In this document: piece after piece, positions 8,923-19,476 of the stretch
Layout of the letters: every line of letters begins with the position of its first letter
Numbering within the stretch: the stretch's first letter is position 1
Source of the DNA: JAKPAM01 sp047601745
GTDB taxonomy: Bacteria; Pseudomonadota; Gammaproteobacteria; Burkholderiales; Burkholderiaceae_E
Assembly: GCA_047601745.1 (NCBI GenBank)
Contig: JASGIS010000001.1
Location: 3,596,001-3,660,000, forward strand
Length of the DNA stretch: 64,000 nucleotides
Direction: 5' to 3'
The notes under the pieces: model-generated
What the model saw: the letters and a program-made list of their open reading frames with translations, nothing else
Told to the model about the DNA's origin: nothing
Database searches by the model: none
Position numbers and translations under genes: made by a program

Positions 8923-10353
8923 ATGAATCGCGCCACCAAGATCGTCGCGACGCTGGGACCGGCGTCGTCATCCCCCGAAATCCTCGAACGCATCGTGCGG
9001 GCCGGCGTCAACGTCGTTCGCGTCAATTTCTCTCACGGTACGATCGACGAGCATGCGGCCGTGCTGGCGCGCGTGCGCGAGACCGCGTCGCGCCTGGGCG
9101 CCGACGTCGGCGTGCTGGCCGACCTGCAGGGCCCGAAGATCCGCATCGGCAAGTTCGCCGATGGGCAGGTGACGCTGGCGCCCGGCGATCGCTTCGCGTT
9201 CGACATCGACTGCCAACTCGGGGACGCGACCCAGGTCGGCCTGGACTATCCCGAACTGGTCAACGACGTGCGGCCCGGCGACGTGCTGCTGCTCAACGAC
9301 GGCCGGATGACGATGCGGGTGGTCGCGGTGACGCGGACCCGGATCGAGTGCCAGGTGCTGGTCGGCGGCGTGCTGTCGAACCGCAAGGGCATCAACCGCC
9401 AGGGCGGCGGGCTGTCGGCGCCGGCGTTGACGGCCAAGGACATGGACGACATCCGCGCCGCCGTCGCGTTGAAGGTCGACTTCATCGCGGTGTCGTTCCC
9501 GAAGAACGCGTCGGACATGTACATGGCGCGCGAGCTGGCGCGGGCGGCCGGCGGCAAGGTGCTGATGATCGCCAAGATCGAGCGCTTCGAGGCGATCGGC
9601 AATCTCGAGGAGATCCTGAAGGCGTCCGACGGCATCATGGTCGCGCGCGGCGACCTGGCGGTCGAGGTCGGCGACGCCGCGGTGCCGGCGCTGCAGAAGC
9701 GGATGATCCGGATGGCGCGCGAGCTGAACCGGATCGCGATCACCGCCACGCAGATGATGGAGTCGATGATCCACTCGCCGGTGCCGACCCGCGCCGAGGT
9801 CTCGGACGTCGCCAACGCGGTGCTCGACGGTACCGACGCGGTGATGCTGTCGGCCGAGACCGCGGCCGGCGCGTATCCGGTCGAGACCGTCGAGTCGATG
9901 TCGCGGATCTGCATCGAGGCCGAGAAGTCGCAGACGGTCGCGCTCGACACCGAGTTCCTGAACCGGACGTTCACGCGGATCGACCAGTCGATCGCGATGA
10001 GCGCGCTGTTCGCCGCGCACCACCTGAACGTCAAGGCGATCGTCGCGCTGACGCAGTCCGGCTCGACCGCGCTGTGGATGTCGCGGCTGAACTGCGGCGT
10101 GCCGATCTACGCGCTGACGCCGGAGGAGGGCAGCCGCCGCCGCGTCGCGCTGTTCCGCGACGTGACGCCGCTGAGCACCGAATACCACGAGGCCACCGAG
10201 CGCGAACGGCTGCTGACGGTCGCCGAGACGACGCTGCTGCAGGCCGGCGCCGTGGCCCACGGCGACCTGATCGTGCTGACCTTCGGCGAGCCGATCGGCA
10301 AGTCGGGCGGCACGAATACGTTGAAGATCGTCAGAGTCGGCGAGCAAGTCTGA
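8923..10353 (+). CDS. pyk: pyruvate kinase
   Basis: Pyruvate kinase transfers phosphate from phosphoenolpyruvate to ADP, the last step of glycolysis. The 476-residue protein starts NRATKIVATLGPASSSPEIL. It has the metal- and substrate-binding VRVNFSHG, the active-site IAKIERFEAIGNLEEIL with its catalytic Lys, MVARGDLAVEVG and ITATQMMESMI, then the alpha/beta C domain with TQSGSTALWMSR. ATG 8923 follows the acyl-CoA synthetase stop by four bases. Everything expected of a type II (PykA-like) enzyme is present. Confidence 0.96.
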   Translation: MNRATKIVATLGPASSSPEILERIVRAGVNVVRVNFSHGTIDEHAAVLARVRETASRLGADVGVLADLQGPKIRIGKFADGQVTLAPGDRFAFDIDCQLGDATQVGLDYPELVNDVRPGDVLLLNDGRMTMRVVAVTRTRIECQVLVGGVLSNRKGINRQGGGLSAPALTAKDMDDIRAAVALKVDFIAVSFPKNASDMYMARELARAAGGKVLMIAKIERFEAIGNLEEILKASDGIMVARGDLAVEVGDAAVPALQKRMIRMARELNRIAITATQMMESMIHSPVPTRAEVSDVANAVLDGTDAVMLSAETAAGAYPVETVESMSRICIEAEKSQTVALDTEFLNRTFTRIDQSIAMSALFAAHHLNVKAIVALTQSGSTALWMSRLNCGVPIYALTPEEGSRRRVALFRDVTPLSTEYHEATERERLLTVAETTLLQAGAVAHGDLIVLTFGEPIGKSGGTNTLKIVRVGEQV

Positions 10354-10494
10354 CGTTTGTCCGACGACGCACCCGGTTTCGGTGCGAAAATCGACGGGTT
10401 TGCCCCGGCGGCGGGCGGAGCTATTTCACGCCCGTCGTCTCGCGGCTGCGCGATAATCCGCACCAATTTCTTTCTCGTCCTTCAGGAACCACCC

Positions 10495-11382
10495 ATGAAC
10501 AAAGAGCAGTTGAACAAGATCGTCGAGGGCAAGGGCTTCATCGCCGCGCTCGACCAGAGCGGCGGCAGCACGCCCAAGGCGCTGAAGCTGTACGGCGTCG
10601 ACGAGAGCGCGTACAGCGGTGACGCGCAGATGTTCGACCTGGTCCACGCGATGCGTACGCGCATCGTCACCAGCCCGGCCTTCGACGGCAACCGCGTGCT
10701 GGGCGCGATCCTGTTCGAAATGACGATGGATCGCCAGTTCGACGGTATGGACGCGGCCGACTACCTGTGGAAGCGCAAGCAGGTCGTGCCGTTCCTGAAG
10801 GTCGACAAGGGCCTGGCGCCGGCCGCCGACGGCGTGCAGTTGATGAAGCCGATCACCGGCCTGGACGATCTGCTCGAGCGTGCGGCCGCCAAGGGCATCT
10901 TCGGCACCAAGATGCGTTCGGTCGTCGACGCCGCCGATGCCAAGGGCATCGACGCGGTGCTCGATCAGCAGTTCGAGTACGGCCGGCAGATCCTGGCGGC
11001 CGGACTGATGCCGATCCTCGAGCCCGAAGTCTCGATCAAGGCGCCGGACAAGCAGCAGGCCGAAGTGCTGCTGAAGGAAGGCTTCCTGCGCCGGCTGGAC
11101 AAGCTGCCGGCCGACGTCAAGGTCATGCTGAAGCTGACGCTGCCGACCGTCGACGGCTACTTCACCGAGCTGGTCAAGCATCCGCGCGTGGCCCGCGTCG
11201 TCGCGTTGTCCGGCGGCTACAGCCGTGACGACGCCAACGTTCGCCTGGCCGCCAATCCGGGCGTGATCGCCAGCTTCAGCCGCGCGCTGACCGAGGGCCT
11301 GACCGCGCAGCAGACCGACGAGCAGTTCAACAGCGCGCTGGACAAGGCGATCGACGGCATCTATCGCGCGTCGATCACCTGA
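10495..11382 (+). CDS. fructose-bisphosphate aldolase, class I
   Basis: The 295-residue protein is a Schiff-base (class I) aldolase that splits fructose 1,6-bisphosphate into two triose phosphates. It starts NKEQLNKIVEGKGFIAALDQSGGSTPKAL in two typical blocks and carries PFLKVDKGL, GTKMRSVV, ILEPEVSI, VMLKLTLPT with the likely Schiff-base Lys, and VALSGGYSR. These are marks of the short bacterial class I family, not of the zinc-dependent class II enzyme usually encoded between pyk and purC in betaproteobacteria. CAGGA lies seven bases before ATG 10495. The stop is followed directly by the flavin reductase GTG, so translation is probably coupled. Confidence 0.93.
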   Translation: MNKEQLNKIVEGKGFIAALDQSGGSTPKALKLYGVDESAYSGDAQMFDLVHAMRTRIVTSPAFDGNRVLGAILFEMTMDRQFDGMDAADYLWKRKQVVPFLKVDKGLAPAADGVQLMKPITGLDDLLERAAAKGIFGTKMRSVVDAADAKGIDAVLDQQFEYGRQILAAGLMPILEPEVSIKAPDKQQAEVLLKEGFLRRLDKLPADVKVMLKLTLPTVDGYFTELVKHPRVARVVALSGGYSRDDANVRLAANPGVIASFSRALTEGLTAQQTDEQFNSALDKAIDGIYRASIT

Positions 11383-11967
11383 GTGCACGAGCATCTGGCG
11401 CCGGTCGAGCCGGCCAAGGCGTATCGGCTGATCAACCACGGGCCGACGGTACTGGTGTCGGCCCGGGCCGACGGCGTCGATGACGTGATGGCGGCCGCGT
11501 GGGCGTGCGCGCTGGATTTCGCGCCGCCCAAGCTGACGGTCGTCCTCGACAAGAAGACGCGCACCCGCGCGCTGATCGAGCGCAGCGGCCGCTTCGTCAT
11601 CCAGGTGCCGACCGTCGCGCAACTGCGGCTGACCGATGCGGTCGGCGGCCGCAGTCTGGCCGACGATCCCGACAAGCTCGCGCACTGCGGCGTCGGGCTG
11701 TTCGGCATCGACGGCTTCGACCTGCCGTTCGTCCAGGGCTGCTCGGCCTGGCTGGCCTGCAAGCTGATCGACGAGCCGCACAACCAGCACGCGTACGATC
11801 TGTTCATCGGCGAGGTCGTCGGCGCGTGGGCGGACGACCGGGCGTTCCGCAACGGTCGCTGGCTCGCGCGCGACGCCGGGTCGCCGTGGCGCAGCCTGCA
11901 TCACATCGCCGGCGGTCATTATTTCGCCAGCGGTGACGCGCTGGACGCGCCGGCCGGCACGGATTGA
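11383..11967 (+). CDS. flavin reductase-like FMN-binding split-barrel protein
   Basis: This 194-residue protein has the flavin reductase-like fold that binds FMN and either reduces it with NAD(P)H or uses it as a cofactor. Family features are HGPTVLVSARADG with MAAAWACALDF near the N terminus, LTVVLDKKTRTRALIE, and the C-terminal LHHIAGGHYF. The GTG start abuts the aldolase TGA with no gap, so ribosomes may carry over. The oxidised substrate or partner oxygenase is unknown; no oxygenase gene is nearby. The following Bug protein may or may not belong to the same transcript. Confidence 0.85.
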   Translation: MHEHLAPVEPAKAYRLINHGPTVLVSARADGVDDVMAAAWACALDFAPPKLTVVLDKKTRTRALIERSGRFVIQVPTVAQLRLTDAVGGRSLADDPDKLAHCGVGLFGIDGFDLPFVQGCSAWLACKLIDEPHNQHAYDLFIGEVVGAWADDRAFRNGRWLARDAGSPWRSLHHIAGGHYFASGDALDAPAGTD

Positions 11968-12053
11968 ACGTGCGGCCGGTCGCCGAGAGGCGCTGCCGGC
12001 CCCGCGTCCTGCTTTTCATGCTGCTTCTCGTCCGACCCGACCACGGAGGAATC

Positions 12054-13139
12054 GTGTCCCGTTCCCATGCGCCGTCGAGCGCCGCCACCGCCGCGGCCTG
12101 CGCTGCGGCCGAGATCGCTTCGCCGCCGCGCCGCCGTGCGCTGGCTCTCGCGCTGAAGGCGGCAGCCGCGTCGTGGCCGCTCGCCGCGGGTCTTCCGGCG
12201 GCTCCCGTCGCCCGGGCGCAAACGCAGGCGCCGGACGCCGGCTGGCCGGCACGGCCGGTCAAGCTGATCGTGCCGTTCGCGCCGGGTTCGACGCCCGACA
12301 TCCTGGCCAGGCTGCTGGCCGAGCGGCTGACCGCCGCGCAGGGCCAGCCGTTCGTCGTCGAGAACCGGCCCGGGGCCGGCGGCAACATCGGCACGCTGGC
12401 GGTGGCCCGGGCGGCGCCCGACGGCCAGACGCTGGGCGTGTCGATCACCGGTCCGCTGGTCAACAACGTGCTGCTGTACCCGAAGCTCGGCTACGACCCG
12501 TTCAAGGACCTGACGCCGATCACGCTGGCGGCGACGCAGCCGAGCGTCGTCGTGGTTTCGCCGTCGCTGGGCGTGCGCGACGCGCGCGGCCTGTTCGAGC
12601 TGATGCGCCGCCATCCGGGCCGCTACAACTACGCGTCGGTCGGCGGCGGCACCGTGTCGCACCTGTCGATGGAACTGATCAAGACGCGCACGCAGACCTA
12701 CGCGGTGCACATCCCGTACAACGCGTCGCCGGCCGCCGTCACGTCGATCCTTTCCGGCGACACGCAGATGGCGTCGCTGGCGCCGGCGGCGGTGATGGGG
12801 CAGATCCGCTCGGGCAAGCTGATCCCGGTGGCCGTCACGTCCGCGCAGCGCTCGCCGGACCTGCCCGACGTTCCGACCTTCAAGGAGATCGGCATCCCCG
12901 AGGTCGAGGCGACGGCCTGGATCGGCATCGTCGGACCCGCGCATCTGCCGGCGCTGCTGGTCGAGCGGATCCAGCGGGCGATGGTCGCGGCGCTGCGCGA
13001 CCCGGTGCTGATCGACAAGCTGCGCGGCCAGTACATGGATGCGGTCGGCTCGACGCCCGAGCAGTTCGCGGCGTTCATGCAGGCCGAGTACCGGCGCTGG
13101 AAGCCCGTCGTCGAGCGCGCGCAGATCAGTCTCGATTGA
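12054..13139 (+). CDS. Bug/TctC-family periplasmic solute-binding protein
   Basis: A 361-residue extracytoplasmic binding protein of the tripartite tricarboxylate (Bug) family, greatly expanded in Burkholderiales. The N terminus has a twin-arginine-like export signal, PPRRRALALALKAAAAS, ending near ARAQ. The mature part has the family signature WPARPVKLIVPFAPGSTPDILAR in two blocks, then VENRPGAGGNIG, the ligand loop GGGTVSHLSMEL and DVPTFKEIGIPEVEATAW. No TctA/TctB membrane genes adjoin, as is usual for orphan Bug genes, so the ligand (often a carboxylate) is unknown. GTG 12054 has GGAGGA three bases upstream, a tight spacing; ATG 12019 is an alternative. Confidence 0.88.
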   Translation: MSRSHAPSSAATAAACAAAEIASPPRRRALALALKAAAASWPLAAGLPAAPVARAQTQAPDAGWPARPVKLIVPFAPGSTPDILARLLAERLTAAQGQPFVVENRPGAGGNIGTLAVARAAPDGQTLGVSITGPLVNNVLLYPKLGYDPFKDLTPITLAATQPSVVVVSPSLGVRDARGLFELMRRHPGRYNYASVGGGTVSHLSMELIKTRTQTYAVHIPYNASPAAVTSILSGDTQMASLAPAAVMGQIRSGKLIPVAVTSAQRSPDLPDVPTFKEIGIPEVEATAWIGIVGPAHLPALLVERIQRAMVAALRDPVLIDKLRGQYMDAVGSTPEQFAAFMQAEYRRWKPVVERAQISLD

Positions 13140-13266
13140 CGGCCGGCCTGCGGCGGGCTCGCGGCCAGCGCGCCGCGCCCGACGGCGAGCGGGCTCCGGT
13201 CCCGGGCATCGCGCGTCGTGTTCCGGCGGCCGGGCAATCGGGCAAAATAGCGGCCTCGACCCTCGG

Positions 13267-14189
<923 letters not shown>

Positions 14190-14193
<4 letters not shown>

Positions 14194-14705
14194 CCGTGCG
14201 CAACGACAATCCCCGGCCGGATCCGGTGGTCGGCGTCGTCATGGGCAGTTCCAGCGATTGGGACGTGATGCAGCACGCGGTGGCGATGCTGCGCGAATTC
14301 GACGTGTCGCACGAGGCGCGCGTCGTGTCGGCGCACCGGATGCCCGACGAGCTGTTCGCTTATGCCGAGCAGGCCGAGGCGCGCGGGCTGCGCGCGATCA
14401 TCGCCGGCGCCGGCGGCGCCGCGCACCTGCCCGGCATGCTGGCCGCCAAGACGATCGTGCCCGTGCACGGCGTGCCGGTTCCGTCGCGCTATCTGCGCGG
14501 CGAGGATTCGCTGCTGTCGATCGTGCAGATGCCCAAGGGCATTCCGGTCGCGACCTATGCGATCGGCGAGGCCGGCGCCGCCAACGCCGCGTTGCACGTG
14601 ATCGCGCAACTGGCGCTCGGCGATGCAGCGCTGGCCGAGCGGCTGCGCGAGTTCCGGCGCCGCCAGACCGATGCGGCGCGCGCGATGACCTTGCCGGTGG
14701 ACTGA
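14190..14705 (+). CDS. purE: 5-(carboxyamino)imidazole ribonucleotide mutase
   Basis: PurE (class I) converts N5-CAIR to CAIR, the step between PurK and PurC. The 171-residue protein has VGVVMGSSSDWDVM, RVVSAHRMPDEL with the catalytic His, the glycine-rich IIAGAGGAAHLPGM and SLLSIVQMPKGIPVAT. It overlaps purC by four bases (ATGA) and lies 20 bases before purK. The order C-E-K in one transcript keeps the three carboxylation steps together. Confidence 0.96.
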
Positions 14706-14725
14706 GTACCTGAGGTTCCGATTCG

Positions 14726-15991
14726 ATGAGCGATTCCCGATTCGACGACGCGTCGCCGCCGGCGATGCTCGCGGCGCTGGCCGCGCGCCTGCGCGAACCG
14801 TCGCGAACACGTCCGCCCGCCGGCGGGTTCGCGCCCGGCGCCTGGCTGGGCCTGCTCGGCGGCGGCCAGTTGGGGCGGATGTTCTGCATGGCCGCGCAGT
14901 CGCTCGGCTACCGCGTCTGCGTGCTCGATCCGGACGAGGACGGTCCGGCCGCCGCGACCGCCGACGCGCACCTGCGCGCCGCTTATGACGACGCCGATGC
15001 GCTCGACCGGCTGGCCGCGCGCTGCGTCGCCGTGACGACCGAGTTCGAGAACGTGCCGGCCGCGTCGCTGGCGCGGCTGACCGGTTCCGTCGTCGTCGCG
15101 CCGACGGCCAGCGCGGTCGCGGTCGCGCAGGACCGGCGCCTCGAGAAGCGCTTCATCCGCGCCGCCGGCGTCGACGTCGCTCCTTATGCCGAGATCGATA
15201 CGGCGGCCGATCTCGACGATGTCGCGAAGACGCCGGACGCGTTGTTTCCGGCGATCCTGAAGCTGGCGCGGCTCGGTTATGACGGCAAGGGCCAGGCGCG
15301 GGTGGCCGACCGGGCCGAGGCGCGGGCGGCCTTCGCGCGGATGGGCGCTCGGCCGTGCGTGCTCGAACGGCGCGTGCCGCTGGCGATCGAGGTTTCGGTC
15401 GTGCTGGCGCGCGGTTTCGACGGCGAGATCGCCGCGTATCCGGTCGCCGAGAACGTGCATCGCGACGGCATCCTGGCGGTGACGACGGTGCCGGCGCGGA
15501 TCGGGCCGGCGCTGGCCGAGCGGGCGCTCGAAGCGGCCGCGCGCATCGCGGCGGCGCTCGATTACGTCGGCGTGCTGTGCGTCGAGTTCTTCGTGCTCGA
15601 CGATGGCCGGCTGCTGGCCAACGAGATGGCGCCGCGGCCGCACAATTCGGGCCACTACACGATCGACGCCTGCGTCGGCAGCCAGTTCGAGCAGCAGGCA
15701 CGCGTGATGGCGGGGCTGCCGCTCGGCTCGGTCCGGCAGCGCGAGCCGGCGGTGATGCTGAACCTGCTCGGCGATTGCTGGCGGGCGGGCGAGCCCGATT
15801 GGGCGGCGGTGCTCGCGCATCCGCAGGCCCGGCTGCATCTGTACGGCAAGCGCGACGCGCGGCCCGGACGCAAGATGGGTCACGTGACGGTCGTCGGACC
15901 CGCGCTCGGCGAAGTCGTCGACGTGGCCGCGCGCATCGAGCGCCGGCTCCGGATCGTCGAGTCGGCCGGCGACACGCCGCGATCGGCGTGA
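14726..15991 (+). CDS. purK: 5-(carboxyamino)imidazole ribonucleotide synthase
   Basis: PurK uses ATP and bicarbonate to carboxylate AIR to N5-CAIR. It is an ATP-grasp enzyme of 421 residues. The fold starts only at about residue 38 with LGLLGGGQLGRMF; the first 37 residues are an extra Ala/Arg/Pro-rich segment not needed by the family. Other motifs are VTTEFENVPA, KLARLGYDGKGQ, VAENVHRDGILA, LLANEMAPRPHNSGHYTIDA and LYGKRDARPGRKMGHVT. The stop overlaps the start of the next gene by one base. Confidence 0.95.
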   Translation: MSDSRFDDASPPAMLAALAARLREPSRTRPPAGGFAPGAWLGLLGGGQLGRMFCMAAQSLGYRVCVLDPDEDGPAAATADAHLRAAYDDADALDRLAARCVAVTTEFENVPAASLARLTGSVVVAPTASAVAVAQDRRLEKRFIRAAGVDVAPYAEIDTAADLDDVAKTPDALFPAILKLARLGYDGKGQARVADRAEARAAFARMGARPCVLERRVPLAIEVSVVLARGFDGEIAAYPVAENVHRDGILAVTTVPARIGPALAERALEAAARIAAALDYVGVLCVEFFVLDDGRLLANEMAPRPHNSGHYTIDACVGSQFEQQARVMAGLPLGSVRQREPAVMLNLLGDCWRAGEPDWAAVLAHPQARLHLYGKRDARPGRKMGHVTVVGPALGEVVDVAARIERRLRIVESAGDTPRSA

Positions 15992-17040
15992 TGTCCGATA
16001 CTGACGCACCGATCGACATCGAGCGCGCGGCGCGCCGGCTGGCCGACGGCGGACTGGTCGCGTTCGCGACCGAGACCGTCTACGGCCTGGGCGCCGACGC
16101 CGCGCAGCGCGACGCGGTCGCGGCGATCTATGCGACCAAGGGGCGTCCGGCCGATCACCCGCTGATCGTGCACGTCGCCGACGTGGACGCGGCGCGCTGG
16201 TGGGCGGACCTGCCGCCGCGCGCCGAGACGCTGGCCCGGCGTTTCTGGCCCGGGCCCCTGACGATGATCGTCCCGCGTCGCGAGCAGGCGCCCGCGTGGG
16301 CCTGCGGCGGCCAGCCGACGGTCGGCCTGCGCTGTCCGTCGCATCCGCTGGCGCGGGCGCTGCTGGCGGCGTTCGCGCGGCTCGGCGGGCACGGCGTGGC
16401 CGCGCCCTCGGCCAATCGCTTCGGGCGGATCAGTCCGACCAGCGCCCGGCACGTGCGCGACGATCTGGCCGACGCCGTCGCCGCCGACCGCGTGCTGGTG
16501 CTCGACGGCGGCGAGGCCGAGGTCGGGCTCGAATCGACGATCGTCGATCTGTCGCGCGCGCGTCCGGTGCTGTTGCGGCCCGGCGCGATCGGCGTGCAGG
16601 CGCTGGCCGACGCGCTGGGCGAGCCGGTCGAAATATCGGCCAACGTCGTCGATCCGGCGAAGGTCGACGCGGCGGCGCCGCGCGCATCGGGCACGCTGGC
16701 CGCGCACTACGCGCCGCGCACGCCGCTGTCGCTGGCCGGCCGCGACGAACTGCCCGGCATCGTCGCCGACGCGCGCGCCGGCGGCCGGAGGCTGGCGCTG
16801 CTGGTGGCGGGCGACGCGTCCGACGCCGGCGTCGAGCCGCTTAGTGCCGGCGGTCCGGTGGCCGGCGTCGAGAGCGCGCCGATCGACGCCGACGCTTATG
16901 GCCGCCGGTTGTACGCGGCGCTGCGCCGCCTCGATGCCGTCGGCGCCGAGCGCATCATCGTCGAGGCTCCTCCGCGCTCGCCCGCATGGCAGGCCGTGTG
17001 GGATCGGCTGCTGCGCGCCGCCCGGGGCAGCGGCCACTAG
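15991..17040 (+). CDS. L-threonylcarbamoyladenylate synthase (Sua5/TsaC type)
   Basis: This enzyme makes threonylcarbamoyl-AMP from threonine, bicarbonate and ATP, the first step of the t6A37 modification of ANN-decoding tRNAs. At 349 residues it is the long Sua5 form: residues 1-210 are the YrdC catalytic domain (GLVAFATETVYGLGADA, ATKGRPADHPLIVHV, FWPGPLTMIVPR, AAPSANRFGRISPTSA, LESTIVDL) and about 235-349 form the Sua5 domain after ASGTLAAHYAPRTPL. It shares one base with the purK stop. Its place after purK is standard in betaproteobacteria. Confidence 0.93.
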   Translation: MSDTDAPIDIERAARRLADGGLVAFATETVYGLGADAAQRDAVAAIYATKGRPADHPLIVHVADVDAARWWADLPPRAETLARRFWPGPLTMIVPRREQAPAWACGGQPTVGLRCPSHPLARALLAAFARLGGHGVAAPSANRFGRISPTSARHVRDDLADAVAADRVLVLDGGEAEVGLESTIVDLSRARPVLLRPGAIGVQALADALGEPVEISANVVDPAKVDAAAPRASGTLAAHYAPRTPLSLAGRDELPGIVADARAGGRRLALLVAGDASDAGVEPLSAGGPVAGVESAPIDADAYGRRLYAALRRLDAVGAERIIVEAPPRSPAWQAVWDRLLRAARGSGH

Positions 17041-17160
17041 TACCTCGACATCCGTTCACTCGAAAATCGAATCCACGCAAGCCCGATTCGAGCCTGCCGC
17101 GTCTTTGAGCGGACAGGTCCTGGGTGTATCGTTGCGCAAAACTCCGTAGAAAGAGACATC

Positions 17161-19464
17161 ATGAAGCACACCCGCACCGAACTGTCCCCGGCCGAACAGG
17201 CGTTGAGCGATGCCGCGCTCGAATACCATCGCTCGCCCACGCGCGGCAAGATCGCGGTCACGCCGACCAAGGCGCTGGTCAACCAGCGCGACCTGTCGCT
17301 CGCGTATTCGCCCGGCGTCGCCTATGCGTGCCTGGCGATCCAGGACGATCCGACGCTGGCGGCCGAGTACACGTCGCGCGGCAACCTGGTCGGCGTCATC
17401 ACCAACGGGACGGCGGTGCTGGGGCTCGGCGACATCGGTCCGCTGGCCGGCAAGCCGGTGATGGAAGGCAAGGGCTGCCTGTTCAAGAAGTTCGCCGGCA
17501 TCGACGTGTTCGACATCGAACTGGCCGAGACCGATCCGGACAAGCTGGTCGACATCATCGCGGCGCTCGAACCGACGCTCGGCGGCGTCAACCTCGAGGA
17601 CATCAAGGCGCCCGAATGCTTCTACATCGAGCGCAAGCTGCGCGAGCGGATGAAGATCCCGGTCTTCCATGACGACCAGCACGGCACGGCGATCATCTCG
17701 GCGTCGGCGCTGCTCAATGGCCTGGAGCTGGTCGGCAAGGACATCGCGCAGGTCAAGCTCGCGGTCTCCGGGGCCGGCGCGGCGGCGATCGCGTGCCTGG
17801 ACCTGATGGTCGAACTCGGCGTGACGCGCGAGAACATCTTCGTCGTCGACTCGAAGGGCGTCGTGCATACCGAACGCACCGATGCGCTCGACGAATCGAA
17901 ACGGCGCTATGCGCAGAAGACCGCCGCGCGCACGCTCGCCGACGTGGTCGACGGCGCCGACGTGTTCCTCGGCTGTTCGGCGCCGGGCGTGCTGACGGCC
18001 GAGATGGTCAAGACGATGGCCGACAAGCCGGTGATCCTGGCGCTGGCCAATCCCGAGCCCGAGATCCGTCCCGAACTGGCCAAGGCCGTGCGTCCGGACT
18101 GCATCATCGCGACCGGCCGGTCCGACTATCCGAACCAGGTCAACAACGTCCTGTGTTTTCCGTACATCTTCCGCGGCGCGCTCGACAGCGGCGCCAGCCG
18201 GATCACCGAGGCGATGAAGATCGCCTGCGTGCGCGAGATCGCCGAGCTGGCCAAGGAGACGATCAGCGACGAGGTCGCGTCGGCTTACGTCGGACGTGAA
18301 CTGGTGTTCGGGCCCGATTATCTGATCCCGACGCCGTTCGACTCGCGGCTGATCGTGCGGATCGCGCCGGCGGTGGCCCGGGCCGCGCACGAATCGGGCG
18401 TCGCGACCCGGCCGATCGACGACATGATCGCTTATCGCCAGCAACTGATGCGCTTCGTCACGCACACCGGCATGTTCATGCGGCCGGTGTACCAGGCGGC
18501 CAAGGCGGCGAACAAGCGCATCGTCTATGCCGAGGGCGAGGACGAGCGCGTGCTGCGCGCGGTGCAGATGGTCGTCGACGACGAACTGGCGCGGCCGATC
18601 GTCGTCGGCCATCCGGCGATCGTCGCGCTGCGGATCGAACGCGCGGGCCTGCGGATCCGGCCGGGCGTCGACTTCGAGCTCGTCGATCCCGAGGACGATT
18701 CGCGCTACCGCGCGTACTGGGAGAGTTATCACCGGCTGCGCGCGCGCGACGGCGTCACGCCCGAGATGGCCAAGGCCTCGCTGCGCCGCTCGGCGACGAC
18801 GATCGCGGCGCTGATGGTGCGGATGGGCGATGCCGACGGCATGGTCTGCGGCCTGGTCGGCCGCTACGAGCACCACCTCGAGCGCGTGCGCGACATCATC
18901 GGGCTGCGTCCGGACGCGCGGTGCCTGGCGGCGATGAACGCGCTGATGCTCGAGCGCCATACGCTGTTCATCGCCGACACCTTCGTCAACGACGATCCGT
19001 CGGCCGAGGAACTGGCGGCGATCGCGTCGATGGCCGTATCGCAGGTCGCGCACTTCGGCGTCACGCCGAAGGTGGCCTTCGTCTCGCACTCGTCGTACGG
19101 CTCGAGCCAGCGCCCGTCGGCCCGCAAGATGCGCGAAGCCTATGAGCGGTTCAAGGTCCTGGAGCCGGCGATCGAGGCCGACGGCGAACTGCACGGCGAC
19201 GCCGCGCTGAGCGAGGCGATCCGCCGCAACTACATCCTCGAACCGGACCTGATCGGCGCGGCCAACGTGCTGATCCTGCCGAACCTCGATTCGGCCAACA
19301 TCCTGTTCAACGTGCTGAAGACGACCGGCGGGCACGGCGTGACCGTCGGGCCGATCCTGCTCGGCACCGCGGCGCCCGCGCACATCCTGACCGCCGCGTC
19401 GACCGTGCGCCGGATCGTCAACGTGACGGCGTTCGCGGCCGCCCAGGTCGCGCAGCGCGCCTGA
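17161..19464 (+). CDS. maeB: NADP-dependent malic enzyme with phosphotransacetylase-like domain
   Basis: MaeB decarboxylates malate to pyruvate, making NADPH. The 767-residue protein has the malic enzyme part at 1-430 (LAYSPGVAYACLAI, GNLVGVITNGTAVLGLGDIG in two blocks, PVFHDDQHGTAI, VSGAGAAAIACL) and a phosphotransacetylase-like domain at 435-767, thought to sense acetyl-CoA rather than catalyse. ATG 17161 has AAAGAG seven bases upstream. A 120-base spacer separates it from sua5, so it likely has its own promoter. Together with tkt it supplies NADPH. Confidence 0.95.
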   Translation: MKHTRTELSPAEQALSDAALEYHRSPTRGKIAVTPTKALVNQRDLSLAYSPGVAYACLAIQDDPTLAAEYTSRGNLVGVITNGTAVLGLGDIGPLAGKPVMEGKGCLFKKFAGIDVFDIELAETDPDKLVDIIAALEPTLGGVNLEDIKAPECFYIERKLRERMKIPVFHDDQHGTAIISASALLNGLELVGKDIAQVKLAVSGAGAAAIACLDLMVELGVTRENIFVVDSKGVVHTERTDALDESKRRYAQKTAARTLADVVDGADVFLGCSAPGVLTAEMVKTMADKPVILALANPEPEIRPELAKAVRPDCIIATGRSDYPNQVNNVLCFPYIFRGALDSGASRITEAMKIACVREIAELAKETISDEVASAYVGRELVFGPDYLIPTPFDSRLIVRIAPAVARAAHESGVATRPIDDMIAYRQQLMRFVTHTGMFMRPVYQAAKAANKRIVYAEGEDERVLRAVQMVVDDELARPIVVGHPAIVALRIERAGLRIRPGVDFELVDPEDDSRYRAYWESYHRLRARDGVTPEMAKASLRRSATTIAALMVRMGDADGMVCGLVGRYEHHLERVRDIIGLRPDARCLAAMNALMLERHTLFIADTFVNDDPSAEELAAIASMAVSQVAHFGVTPKVAFVSHSSYGSSQRPSARKMREAYERFKVLEPAIEADGELHGDAALSEAIRRNYILEPDLIGAANVLILPNLDSANILFNVLKTTGGHGVTVGPILLGTAAPAHILTAASTVRRIVNVTAFAAAQVAQRA

Positions 19465-19476
19465 CGCGAACGGCGG

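Noticed and set aside
10354..10494. Terminator GCACC-GGTGC after pyk
   Set aside because: The stem is only five base pairs and is not followed by a T run on the plus strand.
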